Source: an uncultured Clostridia bacterium (GTDB lineage Bacteria; Bacillota; Clostridia; Christensenellales; Borkfalkiaceae). Taken from it: a DNA stretch of 64,000 nucleotides. Location of the stretch: the NCBI GenBank assembly GCA_944368215.1, contig CALVWX010000006.1:1-64000 (forward strand), given 5' to 3'. The translations under genes were made by a program, and so were the position numbers. The notes beneath the pieces are model-generated. The model made no database searches. It was given only the letters and a program-made list of their open reading frames with translations, and was not told where the DNA came from. Every line of letters starts with the position of its first letter. The stretch's first letter is position 1. Below, piece after piece: positions 26,035 to 35,250 of the stretch.

Positions 26035-27043
26035 CGACGGCAAGTCTTACTCGGCGCTCTCCGCGGCGGAATGTTCTTATGATTCCTCGTCGTCGGCAGG
26101 TTATTCGTACGGCGATTACAGCAACGCCTATACCGTCGGTGCAGATGAAAGCGGCGTATACGTTCGCATGGTCCAGACATATTCGCAAAACGGCATATGG
26201 CTTTTTGCAATCGACACGCTGTATATAGGCGACGGCAACAATTATAACGGCCGCATATATGTATCGGGCGACTACAACGAACAGTATGTCTCCAAGGTTT
26301 CCGGCGGCGCATCTGACGGCGGCCTTGCAAATCCCTCTGGTGCTGGCTCCGCTTCGGGCGGCAGGTTCACACGCTACTGGACGATGGAGGAGAGCACTCT
26401 CGGCGTTTCGCTCGGCATGCCGGATTCCGATTGCACTTTCGAAATCGCATACACGGCTATTCAAAACGACGACGGCATAGAGAGCGGAAGCTTCAACCTG
26501 TTCGACGCTCCTTCCCATCAGAACGGCGAACAGTCCTACGAAGATTTCTATTCTTCGCTCGATGTCGACGACTACCGCTCAAATCTATATTCCTACTGCA
26601 CGACCAAATACTTTTTTGCAGGCAGGGACGGCGTGCTCTGTTTCCGCTATCTTACGCCCATAGTCGAACAAAAGCTGTACGTTGCGCTCGGAGACGACGG
26701 TTCGCCCGTTCTTCGCCTTGAAGGTTATTTTGGGACTGCCGCTACAGCGCAGCTCGGACTGACGGTCGACGGCGAAATTCTCCTCAGCAACAAGGCCGAA
26801 GGCGCTTCGCGCGACAAGTTCGTGCTTGAAATAAAGGTTTCCGACGTCACGGCCGGCGTTTACGCAATGCGCGTATATAACGATGCCAACGGCGACGAGA
26901 CTATGGAACACTATTATGCTGTCAAGCCCGCCTATAATGCCGAAGCCGATACCCAGGCAACCGTTGAATTCGGCGGCAAGGCATATTCAATATATGTGGA
27001 GAATAATTTCTACAGGCTCAAAGTCGAGGAAATAACCGGCTGA
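25988..27043 (+). CDS. Repeat-containing surface protein, C-terminal part (displaced frame)
   Basis: This frame carries the missing continuation of the lipoprotein before it: a large beta-rich domain (about residues 1-225) and one more copy of the neighbouring repeat (LGDDGSPVLRLEGYF, about 248-350). It has no signal peptide, so alone it would stay in the cytoplasm. However ATG 25988 has a perfect GGAGG at 25978-25982, so coupled reinitiation is conceivable. The simplest reading is one gene of about 910 codons split by a one-base indel. Real mutation, assembly error and programmed frameshifting cannot be separated here. A terminator follows at 27067. Confidence 0.65.
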   Translation: MRSSIIFGNNAIEVSDDGKSYSALSAAECSYDSSSSAGYSYGDYSNAYTVGADESGVYVRMVQTYSQNGIWLFAIDTLYIGDGNNYNGRIYVSGDYNEQYVSKVSGGASDGGLANPSGAGSASGGRFTRYWTMEESTLGVSLGMPDSDCTFEIAYTAIQNDDGIESGSFNLFDAPSHQNGEQSYEDFYSSLDVDDYRSNLYSYCTTKYFFAGRDGVLCFRYLTPIVEQKLYVALGDDGSPVLRLEGYFGTAATAQLGLTVDGEILLSNKAEGASRDKFVLEIKVSDVTAGVYAMRVYNDANGDETMEHYYAVKPAYNAEADTQATVEFGGKAYSIYVENNFYRLKVEEITG

Positions 27044-27066
27044 ATTTAATAATTCAGGTTTCAGAA

Positions 27067-27100
27067 CAAAACTCCGTTCCGCTTGCGGGACGGAGTTTTG
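27067..27100 (+). terminator. Terminator of the esterase/lipoprotein operon
   Basis: CAAAACTCCGTTCCGC pairs with GCGGGACGGAGTTTTG through one G-T wobble and is followed by a T-rich stretch. Confidence 0.8.
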
Positions 27101-27179
27101 TCATTTCTTTTATTGCGCCTGCCAAGCGATGCTTTTTGTTAATATATAAAATTTTTTGTGATTATTTTTTAAAAACCTC

Positions 27180-27208
27180 TTGACAACTTTCTTGCTCTGT
27201 GTTATCGT
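27180..27208 (+). promoter_or_regulatory. Promoter of the 1455-residue lipoprotein gene
   Basis: TTGACA and TATCGT are separated by 17 bases. The region from the -10 through the operator resembles the promoter at 32805, with shared TGTTAT and TGATAACGTTAACATTT segments. Confidence 0.6.
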
Positions 27209-27212
27209 TATC

Positions 27213-27228
27213 ATGATAACGTTAACAT
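27213..27228 (+). promoter_or_regulatory. LacI-type operator O3
   Basis: ATGATAACGTTAACAT differs from the consensus palindrome at one base. It overlaps a second perfect dyad, GTTATCATGATAAC (27207-27220), immediately after the -10, so more than one dimer position is possible. Confidence 0.7.
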
Positions 27229-27274
27229 TTTATCGAATGTTTGCGTAATTTAACAACACAGGAGGGTAAGGGAA

Positions 27275-30200
27275 ATGAAAAGAAAAATTAAGCTGATTTT
27301 TCTTGTACTCTGCGCGGTTGTCGCGGCGGCGCTGGGCCTTGCGGCGTGCGCGCCGGAAGAGACGCCTTCGGCTGCAACCTACACGGTTACATACGCACGC
27401 GGAGCCGACGACGCGACGGGTACTGTTCCCGATCAAGAAACTTACGAAGAAGGCGACGAAGTAGTTCTTAAAAGCGCAACTACATTCTCGCGCGAAGGCT
27501 ATACCTTCACAAACTGGAGCGACGGCACTTCCACGTATGCGGCCGGCGCAACATATACCATGCCCGCGCACGACGTAACGTTCACCGCGCAGTGGCAGCA
27601 AAATACAACGCCCGGCGGCGGGGATGAGCCCGGCGGCGGAGACGAACCGGGCGGAGGAGAGGAGGACGTTCCCGTGCTCACCGAGCTCAGTTCCGAATTT
27701 TACGATGCGTCCAACTGGGAATATATGACAAACAATAACGGCGCCTCACTCGACGGCGGCGATATTCCATATTCTCTCGCAGACGGTTCCATCAAGTTCC
27801 ACCGCGAAAATCAGGCCATCGATATCGGCGACTTCACCAATTCCACCGTGTCTTTCATGCTCAAGGGCACCAACGACTGGAATATCTGGTTCAACTCATC
27901 CTCCAAGGACAACACCAACAATTCAAGCTACCGCCTCGTATACGCCTACGGCGGATTAAGGCTTACTTTGTCCTCCGCGCCCGAACAGGCCGCTGCCAAT
28001 ATCGTAAACACCTCTTACGAAAAGGGCGAATGGAACCGCTTCGACATAGTTTTCTCCACCGAGAAGAATGCCGATGACAGAAACGTAACTTCCATAAAAG
28101 TATACGTAAACGGCGAGCGTGCACAGCTCACGGCGGGCGATTACACCGCCCCCGCAGTCTCGGTTGCGGATAACGTGCTCACGCACACCCAGCCCGCAAT
28201 GTTCACCACGGGCACGTACATGGTGGTCAAGGTCTGGGACGCGGATGACTATGTCCAGCTCAAACCCGTCGCCAATGCCGACGTTGAGGATGTTCCAATC
28301 GTCGCCGCAATCGGCGCGTCCATAACCGAAGGCGCGGGCGCTTCCAACTTCTATACCGAAAGTTACCCCGCACAGCTTCAGAATGCCCTCAAAGGCGAAT
28401 ACAACGTAATCAACTTCGGCAAGAGCGGCCGCACCGTCCGTACCGATACGGGCGCGGATACCGACGGCACTCCCGTGCCCTGGCTTGAAAATCTGCAGTG
28501 GGCGGGCGTTCAGGCAATCGTTCCGGATATCGCCATAATCAATATGGGCACAAACGATTCCAAAACGTCCAACAATCCCCCTACGACCATTGAAAATTTC
28601 ACCGAAGCTTACAATCACCTGCTCGATGAACTTTTAAAGGTCAACCCCGATATGCGCATAATCATCTGCACGGTGCCTTACGCATATTCAGGCATTTATG
28701 ACATCAACAACGACAATATTGCAAATATCATAGCTCCCGTTCAGCGCACGATCGCGGAAGAGAGGGGCATGGAACTCGTCGACCTCTACGAAATCACGCA
28801 GAATAAATCGCTTCTGTTCGGCGACGGCGTTCACCCCGGCACGCGCGGTTATGCAATGTTTGCCGAAATATTCTCCAAAGTGCTTGTAGAGGGCGCCGAT
28901 AAAGCGCTCACAGCCGAATTCCTCGCCGACATCAATGAGCGCTACGACGATATCGAATACGAAATCAACGACATCGCCGCAACTATTGCCGAAGAAAACG
29001 GGCAGATTAACCTTTCCCTTTCGGGCAATATCGTAATTGAAGATGCAAGCAAAATCCGCCTCGTAGTGGAAACCGGCAACTCCGGTGACGAATTAAGAGA
29101 AGTGCCCGTCACCCTCGACGGCAACGGCGACTTCTCCGTCAGCATACGCATTGACGATTTAAACGGCACTAACTGGTACAACACCCATCTGTACCTCAAC
29201 GAGGATTATTATTACCTCGTCATGCTCGACGAAACAAACCTTACCGTCGGTCAGTCCTTCACGACCCAGACTGACAAGGTCACTGTCCAGAGCTGGTCGA
29301 GCGGCGGCGAAGCCGTGTTCAGCTTCAAGGTCGAAGAATACAACGGTTACAGCGTAACGCTTACGCAGTCGGAAATAGATACGGCCGACGGCCTTAAGTT
29401 AAAGCTTTCGGGCAATTCCAACGTTCAGGGCATACGCCTTTACGTCGGCGTTAACCCGCAGGGCGACGTATGGCGCGAATACACCGACATAACCGTCGGC
29501 ACTGACGGCGCGTTCACCGTCGAATACGACCTCACAAGGATTCCCGTGGCGGGCGAATGGGTTAACGTAAGAATTTACTTCCCCGACGATACATACTTCG
29601 TCGTGCCCCTCGCGCAGACGACGAGCGGCGGCGAGCCCGTATCTTCCGGCGACGTATTCTACGGGCAGAATACAAGTCTCACCATAGTTTCGTGGACGGA
29701 CGGCGGGGTAGGTACCCTCAGCTTCAATGTCGCCGTATATGACACCAGCTACAAGGTCACCGCAACAAATGTAAGGTTTGAAGACGGTTATCTCGTAGTG
29801 AGCGGCACTGTCGAAAATGTGCAGAGTCTTAAAGTTGCCCTTATCAATACCGACGGCATAACTATCGACGCGGTGCTTGAAGACAATGCGTTTACCGTAA
29901 GGTTTGACCTTTCACAGCTGACGGCAAATCAGTATGAATGGTACCGCCTTAAAGTTTCTGCCGACGACAGAGATTTTGTAAACGTTCCCTATTACGAAGG
30001 TTTTGATACTTCCGTTCAGTATGCGTACGGTACGCGCCGTTATTACTTCACCACCGAGTGGAGCAATACCGATTTTGCACTCGTATACCAGAATTATTCT
30101 TACGGCATAACCAATGCCGAAATAACCGATGTCGAAGGCAAAGCCACCCTCACAATCGAAGGCGTCCTTGCCGACAGTTCGGTTGCGGCCGGAAATATTA

Positions 30201-31642
30201 AACTCATTCTCAACAAAACGAGCGGCGAAGCCGTTACTATAACTGTCGACAACCTTGCCGCAGAGGCGGGCACGTTCAGGTTTACATACGACATAAGCGA
30301 ACTTGAATTCGGCCAGCCCTATTTCCTCCGCCTGTATAACGGCGACGTGAAAATTGCCGATATAAGTTCGCTCTGGGCGGCGGATATCCTCTTCGACGAA
30401 GTTGAAATCGGCACTGATACGGTTTATTACTTCTACCGCAATTCACTCACGGCTTACAATACTCTCGGCGTCGTCCGCGAAGATATAAGCGTTCCCGCGC
30501 CCGTAGTAACCGTAACCGAAGTTAAATTCGAAGACGGCAATCTCGTCGTAAGCGGCACGGTTGAAAATGCAACCGACCTTGCAATCGCGCTCATCGATAA
30601 CGACGACGTTGTTTCGTCCGACGCGGTAATCGAAGGCAATTCCTTCACCGCGCAGATAAATCTTTCGCTGCTCACGGCAAGCAACGGCAACTGGTATTTC
30701 CTCAACACATCCGTCAACGACGGCGAATGGCAACAGGTTTTATACTACGACTCGTTTGACGCTACGGTAGAATATACGTATGAAAATCGCGTATATCGTT
30801 TTACAAAAGAGTGGGACAATGCTTACTTCGCACTTCTTTACTCCGATGCGCCTAACCCCGAAGAGCCTTCTGTCAGCGCTACATATGCAGGGTTTGAAGA
30901 CGGCAACTTCGTCTTCAGCGGTGTGGCAACAAATGTGCAAACTCTAACGGTATATCTGTATAACAACACAGAAAACATTGATACGTACAGTGCCGTAGCT
31001 GAACTCGGCGAAGACGGCGCATTCACGGTAAGAATCGGCCTCGCCCAGCTCGCTCTTGCAGATGGTAACTGGTACCGCGTACGTGTCTCTATAGACGGCG
31101 GCGAAATTGTTCAGCTCGTCGACGATGATTTTGCAAAACCTTCACAGCAGTATACATATGGCGCGCGTACTTATAAGTTTGAAGGCAATCTTGCAATTTC
31201 ATATAAAACGCACTCGTATGCATATTCTGTAACAAACCTTGAAATTGTTGATAAAGAAGGCGTTGCAACGCTCGTCATTGAAGGTACTTATACCGATGAT
31301 ATTGCGGCTGAAGACGTAAAACTCTGCCTTGACAAGACAAGCGCAACGACTGACAGACAGTTTATCGATAATTTATCTTCAGAGAAAGGTACATTCAAGT
31401 TTGAGGTTGACATTTCGCAGCTCAATGTCTCTGATACGACAGAACAGTATGGCGAGCACGGATATTTCCTTCGCCTGTATAACGGTACAAGCACAAAGAT
31501 TGCGGATATAAATTCCACATGGTTCTCCGACTTGCAGTTTGAAGATGTTACAATAGGAAATTCCACATATTACTTCTATCGCAACAATGCTTCTAACTGG
31601 TATACGCTCGGATTGGTCCGCTTCGAAAACCAGACTGTTTAA
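27275..31642 (+). CDS. Large SGNH-hydrolase lipoprotein with seven tandem beta repeats
   Basis: This 1455-residue exported protein has a lipoprotein signal (GLAAC, C25), an InlB-type repeat (about 33-105) and a GGGDEP linker. A LamG-like domain (about 130-335) precedes an SGNH/GDSL hydrolase (about 340-545) with GASITEGAGAS, NMGTNDSK and DGVHP catalytic blocks. Residues about 565-1455 form seven related repeats of 115-140 residues. Repeats 4 and 7 are close relatives, as are 3, 5 and 6 (core GNLVVSGTVENxxxL). The same repeat family occurs in the preceding lipoprotein. GGAGGGTAAGGG precedes the ATG. The last 700 bases are visibly more AT-rich. It is likely a glycan deacetylase with repeats as binding or spacer modules. 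Confidence 0.82.
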   Translation: MKRKIKLIFLVLCAVVAAALGLAACAPEETPSAATYTVTYARGADDATGTVPDQETYEEGDEVVLKSATTFSREGYTFTNWSDGTSTYAAGATYTMPAHDVTFTAQWQQNTTPGGGDEPGGGDEPGGGEEDVPVLTELSSEFYDASNWEYMTNNNGASLDGGDIPYSLADGSIKFHRENQAIDIGDFTNSTVSFMLKGTNDWNIWFNSSSKDNTNNSSYRLVYAYGGLRLTLSSAPEQAAANIVNTSYEKGEWNRFDIVFSTEKNADDRNVTSIKVYVNGERAQLTAGDYTAPAVSVADNVLTHTQPAMFTTGTYMVVKVWDADDYVQLKPVANADVEDVPIVAAIGASITEGAGASNFYTESYPAQLQNALKGEYNVINFGKSGRTVRTDTGADTDGTPVPWLENLQWAGVQAIVPDIAIINMGTNDSKTSNNPPTTIENFTEAYNHLLDELLKVNPDMRIIICTVPYAYSGIYDINNDNIANIIAPVQRTIAEERGMELVDLYEITQNKSLLFGDGVHPGTRGYAMFAEIFSKVLVEGADKALTAEFLADINERYDDIEYEINDIAATIAEENGQINLSLSGNIVIEDASKIRLVVETGNSGDELREVPVTLDGNGDFSVSIRIDDLNGTNWYNTHLYLNEDYYYLVMLDETNLTVGQSFTTQTDKVTVQSWSSGGEAVFSFKVEEYNGYSVTLTQSEIDTADGLKLKLSGNSNVQGIRLYVGVNPQGDVWREYTDITVGTDGAFTVEYDLTRIPVAGEWVNVRIYFPDDTYFVVPLAQTTSGGEPVSSGDVFYGQNTSLTIVSWTDGGVGTLSFNVAVYDTSYKVTATNVRFEDGYLVVSGTVENVQSLKVALINTDGITIDAVLEDNAFTVRFDLSQLTANQYEWYRLKVSADDRDFVNVPYYEGFDTSVQYAYGTRRYYFTTEWSNTDFALVYQNYSYGITNAEITDVEGKATLTIEGVLADSSVAAGNIKLILNKTSGEAVTITVDNLAAEAGTFRFTYDISELEFGQPYFLRLYNGDVKIADISSLWAADILFDEVEIGTDTVYYFYRNSLTAYNTLGVVREDISVPAPVVTVTEVKFEDGNLVVSGTVENATDLAIALIDNDDVVSSDAVIEGNSFTAQINLSLLTASNGNWYFLNTSVNDGEWQQVLYYDSFDATVEYTYENRVYRFTKEWDNAYFALLYSDAPNPEEPSVSATYAGFEDGNFVFSGVATNVQTLTVYLYNNTENIDTYSAVAELGEDGAFTVRIGLAQLALADGNWYRVRVSIDGGEIVQLVDDDFAKPSQQYTYGARTYKFEGNLAISYKTHSYAYSVTNLEIVDKEGVATLVIEGTYTDDIAAEDVKLCLDKTSATTDRQFIDNLSSEKGTFKFEVDISQLNVSDTTEQYGEHGYFLRLYNGTSTKIADINSTWFSDLQFEDVTIGNSTYYFYRNNASNWYTLGLVRFENQTV

Positions 31643-31668
31643 TTATTCTTTCTCCTTAAAGTTATACG

Positions 31669-31704
31669 CGGGAGGGCCCCTTTTAGGGGTCCTCCCGTGA
31701 TTTT
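31669..31704 (+). terminator. Terminator after the large lipoprotein
   Basis: CGGGAGGGCCCC pairs with GGGGTCCTCCCG around a TTTTA loop, followed by TGATTTTG. Confidence 0.75.
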
Positions 31705-31708
31705 GTAA

Positions 31709-31724
31709 ATGTTAACGTTAAAAA
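31709..31724 (+). promoter_or_regulatory. Degenerate LacI-type operator O4
   Basis: ATGTTAACGTTAAAAA keeps the left arm and centre of the palindrome but loses the right end. It lies 12 bases upstream of the -35 of the second LacI gene. Confidence 0.5.
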
Positions 31725-31736
31725 TTGAAAAGATTG

Positions 31737-31766
31737 TTGACAAGCTTATCACATTCGGTATATAAT
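31737..31766 (+). promoter_or_regulatory. Promoter of the second LacI-family regulator
   Basis: TTGACA and TATAAT with 18-base spacing, 31 bases before the ATG. Confidence 0.7.
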
Positions 31767-31797
31767 TAGTTTAATGTTATAACTTTAAGGGCGGAAA

Positions 31798-32748
31798 ATG
31801 GCTACAATAAAAGATATTGCTAAAATGACGGGCTGTTCCGTGATGACGGTCTCCCGCGCGCTCAACAATCCTGAAATCGTCAAAAAAGAAACACTGGATA
31901 AAATTCGTGCGGCGGTGGACGCCACGGGATATGTGCAGAACAGGGTCGCGCGTTCGCTCATCAAGGGCTGTACCTTCAATATATGCGTATATATTCCCTC
32001 AACACTCGATGCAACAGAATCTTTCGTCGCGCAGACGATAAGCTCCATAGGCGAACGGCTCGGTAACCTCGGTTACAGTTTAAGCCTCAGAAGAAAGCTC
32101 GTCATAGACGATAATTTCGACGGCATAATCGCCGCGGGCCTCAACATAGAGGATGAGGACGAGTTTGAAAAGGCTTCCGCCGTAAAGCCCGCCGTGCTCT
32201 ACGGCAACAGCGAACGCTTCACAAACTGGGTGGACGTAAACAACTACCGCGGCATCTACAAGATGACTGAATATATCATCAAAAAAGGCCATACAAAAAT
32301 TGCCTACATCGGCATGGATTATCACGCGCACTACGTTGCCCAGCGCAAGCAGGGCTTTCTGGACGCGATAACGTCTTACGGCCTCGAAGTTTCTCCCCAA
32401 TATATAGTGACGGCGGACAACACCGAACAGGCCGGCTTCGACGCCTGCGGGCGGCTGCTTGCGCAGGCCTCGCCCACGGCCATAGTTTGCGCCACCGACC
32501 TGATTGCCGTCGGTTGCATACATGCCCTGCAGCGGCGCGACATAAAAGTACCTTTGCAGATGGCCGTCTCCGGCTTCGACGGATTCGGCATAGAAAATAC
32601 CGTCTTTCCAAAGCTGACGACGATAAAGCAACCATTGTACGACGTCGGCGTAAGGCTGGCGGACGCGGTTGTCGACAGCATAAACGGCAAGCCGCAAAAA
32701 CACGGAATTTATATTGAACCGGAAATCAAGCCGGGCGAGTCAGTATGA
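31798..32748 (+). CDS. LacI-family transcriptional regulator 2
   Basis: This 316-residue regulator has the family helix-turn-helix (ATIKDIAKMTGCSVMTVSRALN), hinge region NRVARSLIKG and effector-binding domain ending with the LacI-type TTIKQPLYDVGVRLAD. The DNA-reading helix is close to that of the first LacI protein (V-M-T-V-S-R versus S-M-T-I-S-R), so both could recognise the same palindromes. GGCGGAAA precedes the ATG. It sits between a terminator and the importer operon, whose promoter carries two operators, and is the likely controller of that operon. Its coding end forms part of a terminator hairpin. Confidence 0.9.
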   Translation: MATIKDIAKMTGCSVMTVSRALNNPEIVKKETLDKIRAAVDATGYVQNRVARSLIKGCTFNICVYIPSTLDATESFVAQTISSIGERLGNLGYSLSLRRKLVIDDNFDGIIAAGLNIEDEDEFEKASAVKPAVLYGNSERFTNWVDVNNYRGIYKMTEYIIKKGHTKIAYIGMDYHAHYVAQRKQGFLDAITSYGLEVSPQYIVTADNTEQAGFDACGRLLAQASPTAIVCATDLIAVGCIHALQRRDIKVPLQMAVSGFDGFGIENTVFPKLTTIKQPLYDVGVRLADAVVDSINGKPQKHGIYIEPEIKPGESV

Positions 32749-32764
32749 CCCGCCCGGCTTTTGT
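32728..32764 (+). terminator. Terminator overlapping the LacI 2 stop codon
   Basis: AAGCCGGGCGAGTCA (32728-32742) pairs with TGACCCGCCCGGCTT (32746-32760) with one mismatch, then TTTG. The stop codon lies inside the right arm. Confidence 0.75.
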
Positions 32765-32804
32765 TAATATTTATAAAAAATTGTTGCAAATTTTTAAAAA
32801 AGTA

Positions 32805-32833
32805 TTGACATACTCGTATCTCAGTGTTATACT
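32805..32833 (+). promoter_or_regulatory. Promoter of the sugar importer/GH30 operon
   Basis: TTGACA and TATACT are exactly 17 bases apart with TGT before the -10. Two operators lie directly downstream. Confidence 0.8.
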
Positions 32834-32837
32834 TTTA

Positions 32838-32874
32838 CTGATAACGTTAACATTTACAAAATAAACGTTAACAT
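32838..32874 (+). promoter_or_regulatory. Tandem LacI-type operators O5 and O6
   Basis: CTGATAACGTTAACAT (32838-32853) and AAATAAACGTTAACAT (32859-32874) share the ACGTTAACAT half. They are 21 bases apart, two helical turns, so two dimers could bind on the same DNA face. Confidence 0.7.
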
Positions 32875-32918
32875 TACTCAGTTTTCTAAACAATTTTAAT
32901 GTTTTTAAAGGAGGATTT

Positions 32919-34277
32919 ATGAAGAGAAATATTTTAAAAGCGGCGGTTGCGCTGGCTTTGGGCGGTTGTATTGCAGGTTCGTTCGCGGCATGCGGAGGTT
33001 CGGGCGGCGACGATAACACAATTACTTTTTATCATTACGCGGTGACGAGCGCGCTCAACACCCAGCTTGAAGAAAAACTGGCCGACTTCACCGAGCAGAC
33101 GGGCATTAACGTAAGGCACATTCCCGTCTCCAAGGACAACTATAACGCCACAATTTCCACAAGGTTCACAAGCTCCAGAAACGATATGGACGTGCTTTAC
33201 CTCGACCAGCCGTTGCTTGCGCAGTATGCAAATTCCAACCTGCTTTTAAATCTCGACGATTATATAACTCAGTCGTCCGAGGACAGCGAAACGGTCGCCG
33301 CCGACAACGAAGCGGGTTTTGCGTTCAATCAGAACGCTTTTAATTCCAGCGCGTGGGAAACTACGGTATATAACGGCTCCGTATACGGCATTCCCCTGAC
33401 CATCAACACGTCGGTGCTCTTCTACAACGTGGCGACGATAAGGGAGGCCTGCGGATATTCGAGCGACGAGGAAGCAATAGCGGCCGTAAATGCCATCAAG
33501 ACCTGGGACGACTTAAAGCAGTTCGCCTCCCAAATTGACGGCCTCGGCAGCACCTATGCGCTCTTCGGCGGCATGGGCAGCGGCGGCTACATGGGTTGGT
33601 ACACCCAGTGCTTCGTTGGTGCGTCCGGCGGCAAGCTCTATGACGACGCAACAAAAACCGTCCTACCCAACGACGACGGCACGATAACCGACGCATTCGA
33701 AATGATTAAATACATGTTCGATAACTCGCCCGAGGAAATTTACAATTCCAACAGCGGCTTCACGGGCACTACGGGTGACCCTTCGGGCAATGTCATCTTC
33801 TCGCTTTCCCACAGCTCGGACATAAAGGACCTCGACGTAGCCTATACTACCTTCGGCGCCATACCTTTCCCCGGCAAAACCGAGGAGATAGGTTCGGTAT
33901 CCAATATCGGCGGCGAAAACCTCGTCATTCCTTCAAGGTCGGAAAATAAGGAGGCTGCGCTCAAGCTCATTCAATACCTCGTATCCGAAGATTGCATGGC
34001 TTTCTTCCAGCAGTGCACAAATAACTTTGCGGCCGTCGACAAATACGCCACGATAGATACATTTACTACGGACACGACCTCTCCCACATACCAGATGTAT
34101 TCGGTGGTAAAGACCCAGCTTGAAACGGCTCAGGTCCGTCCCGTGGTCGCCGGCTGGATGCAGGTAAACGACAACGGCATTCCCACCAACCTCGACAACT
34201 ACATCGACGGACTCAAGACGGTGGACGAGGCCATTTCCGATATCCGCACCTACGCGGCGCAATACCTCAATAATTGA
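32919..34277 (+). CDS. Sugar ABC transporter substrate-binding lipoprotein
   Basis: This 452-residue extracytoplasmic receptor delivers an oligosaccharide to the permease pair encoded next. The lipobox is FAAC (C25) after a short signal. The mature part has the extracellular solute-binding family 1 layout: ITFYHYAVTSALNTQLEEKLADFTEQTGI near the start, VLYLDQPLLAQYA, WETTVYNGSVYGIPL and the late GGENLVIPSRSENKEAALKLIQYL. AAAGGAGGATTT precedes the ATG. It is the first gene of an eight-gene operon containing two GH30 hydrolases, so the ligand is probably a glycan fragment they act on. Confidence 0.92.
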   Translation: MKRNILKAAVALALGGCIAGSFAACGGSGGDDNTITFYHYAVTSALNTQLEEKLADFTEQTGINVRHIPVSKDNYNATISTRFTSSRNDMDVLYLDQPLLAQYANSNLLLNLDDYITQSSEDSETVAADNEAGFAFNQNAFNSSAWETTVYNGSVYGIPLTINTSVLFYNVATIREACGYSSDEEAIAAVNAIKTWDDLKQFASQIDGLGSTYALFGGMGSGGYMGWYTQCFVGASGGKLYDDATKTVLPNDDGTITDAFEMIKYMFDNSPEEIYNSNSGFTGTTGDPSGNVIFSLSHSSDIKDLDVAYTTFGAIPFPGKTEEIGSVSNIGGENLVIPSRSENKEAALKLIQYLVSEDCMAFFQQCTNNFAAVDKYATIDTFTTDTTSPTYQMYSVVKTQLETAQVRPVVAGWMQVNDNGIPTNLDNYIDGLKTVDEAISDIRTYAAQYLNN

Positions 34278-34305
34278 ACTTCAGGATAAATAAGGAATAG
34301 GGGAA

Positions 34306-35250
34306 ATGAAGGCTCAGACAAAGCAAAAACTTAAAAGGAACGCGACAGGATACGCTTTTATCCTGCCGCTCATCCTTTATTTTGTGGTGTTTCAGCTTGC
34401 GCCCATGCTCATCGCGCTGGTGATAAGCTTTACCAACTACTCGCTGGAACACCTCACCGACTACACCTTCGTCGGATTTGAAAATTTTATCGAGCTGTTC
34501 ACCAACTCGGTCAAGTACCCGATGTTCTGGTCGTCGCTCAAAACCACGTTCTTTTACATTCTTCTCACCGTGCCCGCGAATATAATACTCGCGCTGGTGG
34601 TGTCCGCCCTGCTCAATTCTAAAATCAAGGGCGAAAAATTCTTCAAAACGGTCTTTTACATTCCGTCCGTCACTGTGGGCGTCGCCATAATGGTAATGTG
34701 GCAGCAGATGCTCGCTCCCGACGGATTGATAAACCAGCTCTTCGGCACCAACGTTGACTTTCTGAACAACGAATCCACCGCGCTCGTCGTCTTTGCGTTC
34801 ATGAGCATATGGGGCGGCCTCGGCTATAACGTCCTCATAATGCTCAGCGCCATGAAGAATATCGACCCCGCCATGTACGAGGCGGCCGAAATAGACGGCG
34901 CGGGCGCCGTTCAGAAGTTTCTGTACATCACCGTCCCCGGAGTAATGCCCACGGTATTTTTCTTCCTCGTAACGGGGCTGATATCGGGCTTCCAGGTCGG
35001 CGAACAGATGCTCATCATCTACGGCGACACCACCATGGTGCAGAGCGTTTACACCTACGTATACGGCCTGTATTACACCATGCGCCGCTCGTGCGATTAC
35101 GCCACGGCGTCTGCAATGTCGTATTTCCTGTTCGTCATAATTTTAATTATCACGCTCATACAGTTCCGCGTGCAGAACGGCAGGCCAAAATTTATACAAA
35201 AGTTAATCGACAGAAGAAAGAAAGGGGGTGAGCTGGTTGAAAAAGTCTGA
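34306..35250 (+). CDS. Sugar ABC transporter permease, MalF/UgpA type
   Basis: This 314-residue membrane protein forms half of the import channel. About six helices are visible, starting at residues 12-35. The EAA loop that docks the ATPase is YEAAEIDGAGAVQKFLYI (about residue 189-206). The gene lies 28 bases after the receptor gene and overlaps the next permease. The lack of a long extra N-terminal domain distinguishes it from enterobacterial MalF. Confidence 0.92.
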   Translation: MKAQTKQKLKRNATGYAFILPLILYFVVFQLAPMLIALVISFTNYSLEHLTDYTFVGFENFIELFTNSVKYPMFWSSLKTTFFYILLTVPANIILALVVSALLNSKIKGEKFFKTVFYIPSVTVGVAIMVMWQQMLAPDGLINQLFGTNVDFLNNESTALVVFAFMSIWGGLGYNVLIMLSAMKNIDPAMYEAAEIDGAGAVQKFLYITVPGVMPTVFFFLVTGLISGFQVGEQMLIIYGDTTMVQSVYTYVYGLYYTMRRSCDYATASAMSYFLFVIILIITLIQFRVQNGRPKFIQKLIDRRKKGGELVEKV

